Shown here: one piece after another, positions 59,649 to 64,000 of the stretch
Layout of the letters: every line of letters begins with the position of its first letter
Position numbering within the stretch: the stretch's first letter is position 1
Source: Lachnospiraceae bacterium NSJ-143
Lineage (GTDB): Bacteria > Bacillota > Clostridia > Lachnospirales > Anaerotignaceae
Reading direction: 5' to 3'
NCBI GenBank assembly: GCA_022867625.1
Contig: JALIFM010000003.1
Location: forward strand, 62,001 to 126,000
Length of the DNA: 64,000 nucleotides
Program-made: the position numbers and the translations under genes
The notes under the pieces: generated by a model
The model's input: only the letters and a program-made list of their open reading frames with translations
The model's database searches: none
Told to the model about the DNA's origin: nothing

Positions 59649-60215
59649 TTATTCTATTGTCCGTTTTTCAGTTATAACCATTTTAAGCTTCCTGTCAAAT
59701 GGCTCAACAGGTATCTCCTTAACAAGCTGAATGTCATAGCACACTCCCACAGTGTTATTAACATTGTATTTTTCCGTATAGGTATCGTAGTACCCGCCTC
59801 CGTAGCCGCTCCTGTTTTTATTGATGTCGAACATGCTTCCGGGAACAATCATAAGCGATGAATTGTCAGGGTATACCTGCCTGTCCGAAGCTATGTCCGG
59901 CTCCATTACCCCTATATCTGAGCGCGACATATTGTCGAATGTAGAAATTTCGACAAAATACATATACCTGTCCTTAAGCGCTATTGGAACAGCAACCCTC
60001 TTGCCGTCTTTCCATGCGCGTTTTATAAGGTCTGTTGTTATAACCTCAGAGCCCATGTCAATATAGCAGAATAGCCAGTCCGCGTTTTTATACAGGTCAA
60101 GTTCCAGTATTTTTTCCATTATAGCACGGCTTTTTTCCGCGCGCTGCTCCTTTGAAATTCCTCTCCTTCTGGCAAGAAAATCCTTTCGCATTGTGTTCTT
60201 ATCCGGTTTTTCCAT
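59649..60215 (-). CDS. 5-formyltetrahydrofolate cyclo-ligase
   Basis: A 188-residue enzyme that converts 5-formyl-THF to 5,10-methenyl-THF with ATP. It carries RKDFLARRRGISKEQRAEKSRAI at the N-terminus and the ATP-binding/active-site loop SLMIVPGSMFDINKNRSGYGGGYYDTY, with the conserved GxGxGYYD. The gene is 11 bp downstream of a zinc-ribbon membrane protein gene on the same strand, so they are probably co-transcribed. Confidence 0.94.
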   Translation of the reverse strand: MEKPDKNTMRKDFLARRRGISKEQRAEKSRAIMEKILELDLYKNADWLFCYIDMGSEVITTDLIKRAWKDGKRVAVPIALKDRYMYFVEISTFDNMSRSDIGVMEPDIASDRQVYPDNSSLMIVPGSMFDINKNRSGYGGGYYDTYTEKYNVNNTVGVCYDIQLVKEIPVEPFDRKLKMVITEKRTIE

Positions 60216-60226
60216 ACAGCATCACC

Positions 60227-60655
60227 TCAGCCCGTTATCTGTCTCAAGCCCATTGCCACAATGCCCAGTACCGCGTTAAAAAGCCCGAATATAAGGCTGA
60301 ACACAAATATGACAATACACAGCAGCAGGAGCTTGATGCCAAAGCTTTTATACCTTGGATAAGGCCTTGTAAGCAGCACCACAGCCGCTATAAAACCCAA
60401 AAATACATTTACAAAGGCCAGCACCACAAGCAGCGCCTTCACAACGCCGCTCAAATCCCTGAGCATGAATCTTTCCATATTGTCATACGGGTCGTTTACC
60501 GGGCCTCTCTCCGCATAATCCGCTCTGTCGTTCAATATTTTTGATTCCTTTTCAACAGCCTCGCCCAGTATTTCGTTTTCAGGCATATATCCACAGTGCG
60601 GGCAACGCTCATTTATATTTTCCACACTTTCCCCGCATTTAGGGCAGTAGTACAT
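60227..60655 (-). CDS. Zinc-ribbon membrane protein of unknown function
   Basis: A 142-residue protein that starts with a zinc ribbon (MYYCPKCGESVENINERCPHCGYMP, two CxxC pairs) followed by a charged linker and two hydrophobic helices (about 72-100 and 108-135). Start: ATG 60655, because GGAGGTGAT, a full ribosome-binding site, lies just before it; the in-frame GTG 60664 is within that site. Such proteins are common in Firmicutes without a known role. Confidence 0.78.
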   Translation of the reverse strand: MYYCPKCGESVENINERCPHCGYMPENEILGEAVEKESKILNDRADYAERGPVNDPYDNMERFMLRDLSGVVKALLVVLAFVNVFLGFIAAVVLLTRPYPRYKSFGIKLLLLCIVIFVFSLIFGLFNAVLGIVAMGLRQITG

Positions 60656-60687
60656 ATCTATCACCTCCGGGCATATCCGGCAGCCGG

Positions 60688-62361
60688 TTATTTTGCTTTA
60701 AAAGAGCTCTTTAAAGGCACAATCCTGTTAAATACAAGGGCGCCTTCCTTTGAATCCTTTGTATCCACACAATAATATCCGTTTCTCATAAACTGGAACC
60801 TTTCCCCCGGCTTTGCTTCCTTTACAGAAGGCTCCACAAAACATTGCTTTACAACAAGGCTTTCAGGGTTCATTATCATCTCGCCGTCAGGCTCCTCCGG
60901 GTTATCAAGCATCATATAGTCATAAAGCCTTGCCTCAGCCTTTACAGCCGTATCGGCATTTACCCAGTGGAGTGTGCCCTTGACCTTTCTGCCGTCAAAG
61001 CCCGAGCCGCTTTTTGTCTCCGGGTCATATGTGCAGTGCACTGCTGTTGTGTTTCCGTCCGCGTCCTTATCCACGCCTACACAGGTTACAAAATACGCTC
61101 CCTTAAGGCGCACCTCCTTAAGCGGCGCAAGGCGGAAGAATTTCTTTACAGGCACCTCCATAAAGTCCTCACGCTCTATAAAAAGCTCCTTTGAAAACGG
61201 CACCTGTCTTGTTCCCATGGATTCGTTTTCAGGGTTGTTTTCAAGCTCCATAAACTCCATCTGGCCCTCCGGGTAATTGTCTATTATCACCTTAAGCGGG
61301 TCAAGGACTGCCATAACAACCTTTGCCCTGGCCTTTAAATCATCCCTTATGCAGTGGTCAAGCAGGGAGCTGTCAACACGGCTTACAGCTTTGCTTACGC
61401 CTATTTTGTCACAGAAATCCCTAATTGACTCAGGCGTATATCCACGCCTTCTGAGGCCTGATATTGTAGGCATTCTAGGGTCATCCCAGCCGTCTACAAG
61501 CCCGTTTTCAACAAGCGCCCTGAGCTTTCTTTTGCTCATTACAGTGTTGGTCATTCCAAGTCTTGCAAACTCAATCTGCCTTGGCTTTGCCTTAAGCCCG
61601 CAGTTTGCCACAACCCAGTCATAAAGCGGCCTGTGGTCCTCAAACTCCATTGTGCAGATAGAATGTGTTATGCCCTCAATCACATCCTCAAGAGGGTGGG
61701 CAAAATCATACATAGGGTATATACACCACTTATCGCCTGTGCTGTGGTGAGAAGCGTGGGCTATACGGTAAATTACAGGGTCACGCATGTTTATGTTCGG
61801 AGACGACATGTCAATTTTGGCTCTGAGTGTCCGGCTTCCGTCAGCAAACTCCCCGGCTTTCATTCTCTCAAATAAATCCAGGTTTTCCTCAACGCTCCTG
61901 TCTCTGTAAGGGCTGTTTTTGCCCGGTGAGCTGAGTGTTCCCCTGTACTGGCGCATTTGGTCGGCTGACAGGTCGCACACAAACGCCTTGCCCTCCTTTA
62001 TGAGCTTTACAGCGACCTCGTAGAAGGTGTCGAAATATGACGACGCGAAATAAAGCCTGTCATCCCAGTCAAACCCGAGCCATTTTACATCTTCCTTTAT
62101 TGACTCGACATATTCGGCGTCTTCCTTTGTAGGGTTTGTATCGTCAAAGCGCAGATTGCACTTTCCGCCATAAAGCTTAGCCAAACCAAAATTAAGGCAA
62201 ATGCTCTTTGCGTGGCCTATATGCAGATAGCCGTTAGGCTCCGGCGGGAAACGCGTTCTAAGCTTATTAAGCTTTCCCTCCAAGTCTTCCTGTATATAAC
62301 TGTGAATAAAATTGCCGGTCGAGCTTAGCTCACCGGACGGTTCCCTGATTTCCTCAGACAT
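60688..62361 (-). CDS. glnS: Glutaminyl-tRNA synthetase
   Basis: GlnRS charges tRNA-Gln with glutamine. The class I motifs are [22 protein letters not shown] (HIGH) and [11 protein letters not shown] (KMSKS-type), with [24 protein letters not shown] and the C-terminal anticodon-binding beta-barrels ([29 protein letters not shown]) complete. The 557-residue length is standard. ATG 62361 has GGGAGGAG 7 nt upstream; a frame open to 62388 precedes it. Many Firmicutes use the GatCAB route instead, so a direct GlnRS is a lineage trait, typical of several clostridial groups. Confidence 0.97.
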   Translation of the reverse strand: MSEEIREPSGELSSTGNFIHSYIQEDLEGKLNKLRTRFPPEPNGYLHIGHAKSICLNFGLAKLYGGKCNLRFDDTNPTKEDAEYVESIKEDVKWLGFDWDDRLYFASSYFDTFYEVAVKLIKEGKAFVCDLSADQMRQYRGTLSSPGKNSPYRDRSVEENLDLFERMKAGEFADGSRTLRAKIDMSSPNINMRDPVIYRIAHASHHSTGDKWCIYPMYDFAHPLEDVIEGITHSICTMEFEDHRPLYDWVVANCGLKAKPRQIEFARLGMTNTVMSKRKLRALVENGLVDGWDDPRMPTISGLRRRGYTPESIRDFCDKIGVSKAVSRVDSSLLDHCIRDDLKARAKVVMAVLDPLKVIIDNYPEGQMEFMELENNPENESMGTRQVPFSKELFIEREDFMEVPVKKFFRLAPLKEVRLKGAYFVTCVGVDKDADGNTTAVHCTYDPETKSGSGFDGRKVKGTLHWVNADTAVKAEARLYDYMMLDNPEEPDGEMIMNPESLVVKQCFVEPSVKEAKPGERFQFMRNGYYCVDTKDSKEGALVFNRIVPLKSSFKAK

Positions 62362-62463
62362 ATTAAAACTCCTCCCGGAAAATTCCAATCCAAAATAACA
62401 GATAATACTTAATTTTACTACATAAACCCCTGCTAGTCAAATTATGCGCATGCCCCAAATCGC

Positions 62464-62664
62464 TTAAAAATCAGCGTTTTTTGAGTATCTGGCGGTTATA
62501 ACAACATTTCCGTTACTGTCCAGAAGCGGCGTTATGCCTCCCGCATAGCCACCAGAGTGGAAAAGATAATTTATCCCTGTTTCCTTATCAACCCATATTT
62601 CGGTCACGTTTGTTATACCCTGAGAGTAAACCTTCTCAAATCTTTCTTCCTTCAAGCCAGTCAC
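62464..62664 (-). CDS. DUF6440-like small protein
   Basis: A 66-residue protein with ERFEKVYSQGITNVTEIWVDKETGINYLFHSGGYAGGITPLLDSNGNVVI, matching the DUF6440 pattern of small beta-rich proteins common in Firmicutes. Start: GTG 62664, with AGGA just upstream; the gap to the SGNH gene is only 3 bp, so it is translated as the last gene of the MBOAT-SGNH operon. Function not known. Confidence 0.75.
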   Translation of the reverse strand: MTGLKEERFEKVYSQGITNVTEIWVDKETGINYLFHSGGYAGGITPLLDSNGNVVITARYSKNADF

Positions 62665-62667
62665 ATC

Positions 62668-63735
62668 CTATAATATATTTTCCCTGAACCATTCTATAAA
62701 GCTGTAGTCCACTATCTCAACACCACTGTGGTTAAGGTGCGCATCATCTCTGAAATTCTCGTTTGTAAGCAGTCCTTTTTTTATATTCTCCACATTATAG
62801 TCGATGTATGGTACACCGTTTTCAGCCGCCATAGCGGCTACAGAATTGTGCACATTTTCATAATTTTTTATATACTCCATAGATACATTGGCAACAGGAG
62901 CTGTCACAAACACAAGCGTTATGCCGTTTTCTCTGCAAAGCTCAGAAATTTTTTCAATGTATTTTCTCTGGGTTTTGTCAATCTCAAAATCCTTTCCGTC
63001 AAAATTTCTGAACTGGTTTGTGCTGTCGTATTCTGTCGAAACCATAAGCTGGTTTGAATAAACATATCCCTTTGACCTGTAGTATTCCTCTCCCTGCTGG
63101 GTTTCTGCCTGCCTTTTTGACACGCCGTACTTTTCTTCCATATCCTTTTCCATAAGACTTCCCTCATAGGCGAAATAATCCTGCTGGTAACGGATAGGCA
63201 GAAGGTAGTATTTCAGCTTATCAGACAAAGGAAAAACCTTTTTAATATATTCTTCTTTAATGTCGTTGCTTTTAAGCACCTCAAAAAATGAGTTTGCCTG
63301 TTTAAGGTCAAATTTATCGTCAAGCACATCCCAGTAAAGCTCCATAACAACATATTTGGGCTTTTGCGTACGGAGTATCTCCTTCAGCTCATAATATGTT
63401 GTATCCGGATGCTGCAGAGGGGTGCCCATCTGGAAGCTTTTGATATTAAGCCCCTTATCTATTATATCCGGGTCAAAGGTACAGTAGGCGTGGGACGAGC
63501 CGACAAAAACCATGTCCAGCGAGTTTTCTTCAAGGGCGTAAAAATCGTCAAACCTCTGCTTTGTAAAAGCGTTTATAACATTTTTGTCCGCAGCCTTTTT
63601 ATAAACCCCGCCGTAATAGAAAAATACCGGCACAGCTATAATTATAACCATAAGAATTTTTATAAAACATATTATATTGCTTTTCCTGACAGTTTTTCTT
63701 CTGTCAGAACTGGAAGTATATGAATTCTCCCGCAT
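62668..63735 (-). CDS. SGNH/DltD-AlgX-like protein partnering an MBOAT acyltransferase
   Basis: A 355-residue protein with one N-terminal membrane helix (about 23-42) and an extracellular SGNH-hydrolase-like domain: MVFVGSSHAYCTFDPDII (block with GSSH and the catalytic Ser), YVVMELYWDVL, and NFRDDAHLNHSGVEIV near the end giving the Asp-x-x-His pair. Such proteins act with MBOAT enzymes to O-acetylate surface polysaccharide or teichoic acid. Its start overlaps the end of the MBOAT gene by 32 bp, in line with a coupled pair. Confidence 0.82.
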   Translation of the reverse strand: MRENSYTSSSDRRKTVRKSNIICFIKILMVIIIAVPVFFYYGGVYKKAADKNVINAFTKQRFDDFYALEENSLDMVFVGSSHAYCTFDPDIIDKGLNIKSFQMGTPLQHPDTTYYELKEILRTQKPKYVVMELYWDVLDDKFDLKQANSFFEVLKSNDIKEEYIKKVFPLSDKLKYYLLPIRYQQDYFAYEGSLMEKDMEEKYGVSKRQAETQQGEEYYRSKGYVYSNQLMVSTEYDSTNQFRNFDGKDFEIDKTQRKYIEKISELCRENGITLVFVTAPVANVSMEYIKNYENVHNSVAAMAAENGVPYIDYNVENIKKGLLTNENFRDDAHLNHSGVEIVDYSFIEWFRENIL

Positions 63736-64000
63736 TATAGAATACCCCCGCTGTCAGTATAAATATAAGTATAAAGGAATAATAGAGTACCTCAACAACT
63801 ATGCCTTTGCCCCTCATATACCCGCTTATGTCATGTCCGGCAAGGAGCTCCGATACAAAAAGCGTTACAACCGCTATAAGCAGTATTTTGAGCTCATAAA
63901 GCGAAAGCCCAAAGCTTGTGAGCATCTGGTATATATACTGCGCTGTATCCCATTGTCTGAAATCCCAGAACAGACGTGAATAAATGTGCAAAGCATCGCC
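63704..64000 (-). CDS. MBOAT O-acyltransferase, C-terminal end (cut by window end)
   Basis: The visible 98 residues are the C-terminus of a membrane-bound O-acyltransferase (AlgI/DltB/PatA type). GDALHIYSRLFWDFRQWDTAQYIY is the last re-entrant part and two hydrophobic helices follow. The catalytic His lies outside the window. The pairing with the adjacent SGNH gene is the classical arrangement for export-coupled O-acetylation of cell-surface polymers. Confidence 0.75.
   Translation of the reverse strand, partial: GDALHIYSRLFWDFRQWDTAQYIYQMLTSFGLSLYELKILLIAVVTLFVSELLAGHDISGYMRGKGIVVEVLYYSFILIFILTAGVFYNAGEFIYFQF

Noticed and set aside
1-64000. CRISPR arrays, rRNA genes, transposases and phage structural genes
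   Set aside because: No regularly spaced repeats, rRNA segments or recognisable mobile-element proteins were found on reading both strands.

Overview
The window looks like a stretch of chromosome from a strictly anaerobic, amino-acid-fermenting Clostridium-class Firmicute. Evidence: Firmicute operon layouts (lepB-tmk-holB-ricT-trmN6-rsmI and rpsF-ssb-rpsR), AGGAGGTGAT-type ribosome-binding sites with many TTG and GTG starts, a pyruvate:ferredoxin oxidoreductase operon, a 2-hydroxyacyl-CoA dehydratase activase fusion and a glycine riboswitch. Two tandem genes closely resemble the paired beta-alanyl-CoA:ammonia-lyase genes of Clostridium (Anaerotignum) propionicum, so an Anaerotignum-like lineage is my best guess. 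This is an inference from remembered families, not from a search. No rRNA, CRISPR array, transposase or phage structural gene was seen.

Layout. 1-2.2 kb: 5' part of cardiolipin synthase, a small membrane protein, an XRE regulator and a SLOG-fold protein. 2.2-6.5 kb: giant CoA-dehydratase activase fusion. 6.7-13.3 kb: minus-strand housekeeping operon (signal peptidase, thymidylate kinase, DNA polymerase delta', RicT, two methyltransferases, PLP decarboxylase). 13.6-14.7 kb: first three-gene XRE module. 14.8-15.9 kb: the two ammonia-lyase paralogues behind a structured leader. 16.4-18.8 kb: lipid kinase, tRNA-Ser(GCU), a 41-codon protein and a winged-helix-like protein. 19-27.3 kb: a disulfide reductase-rhodanese-sulfite-reductase fusion, TenA, a stress protein, L,D-transpeptidase, HAD phosphatase, CysK with an Rrf2 regulator, and an HD protein. 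27.3-36.6 kb: acidic SLH surface protein, a two-component system, two acyltransferase-like proteins, a CbbX/SpoVK-like AAA+ ATPase and a second SLOG protein.

37.4-43.2 kb is the most interesting block: a sodium:solute symporter followed by four proteins I cannot name confidently (one MogA-like) and a LarA/DUF2088-type racemase-like protein. The intergenic spaces can form strong stem-loops, and a 14-bp DNA motif recurs before the first and last genes. 43.4-47.8 kb: secreted protein, rpsF-ssb-rpsR, ketopantoate reductase-like protein and an EamA transporter. 47.8-49.1 kb: a second three-gene XRE module paralogous to the first. 49.1-50.8 kb: an AGCS amino-acid symporter broken by a one-base frameshift behind a glycine riboswitch. 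51-55.9 kb: porCDAB with a textbook sigma-54 promoter and a divergent PAS/AAA+ enhancer-binding protein. 55.9-64 kb: methyltransferase, FtsH, 5-formyl-THF cyclo-ligase, GlnRS and an SGNH/MBOAT pair cut by the window edge.

Together the metabolic genes fit amino-acid fermentation: uptake (AGCS, SSS), deamination at the CoA level (ammonia-lyases), a possible racemase or epimerase step, and ferredoxin-linked pyruvate oxidation whose transcription appears to depend on sigma-54.
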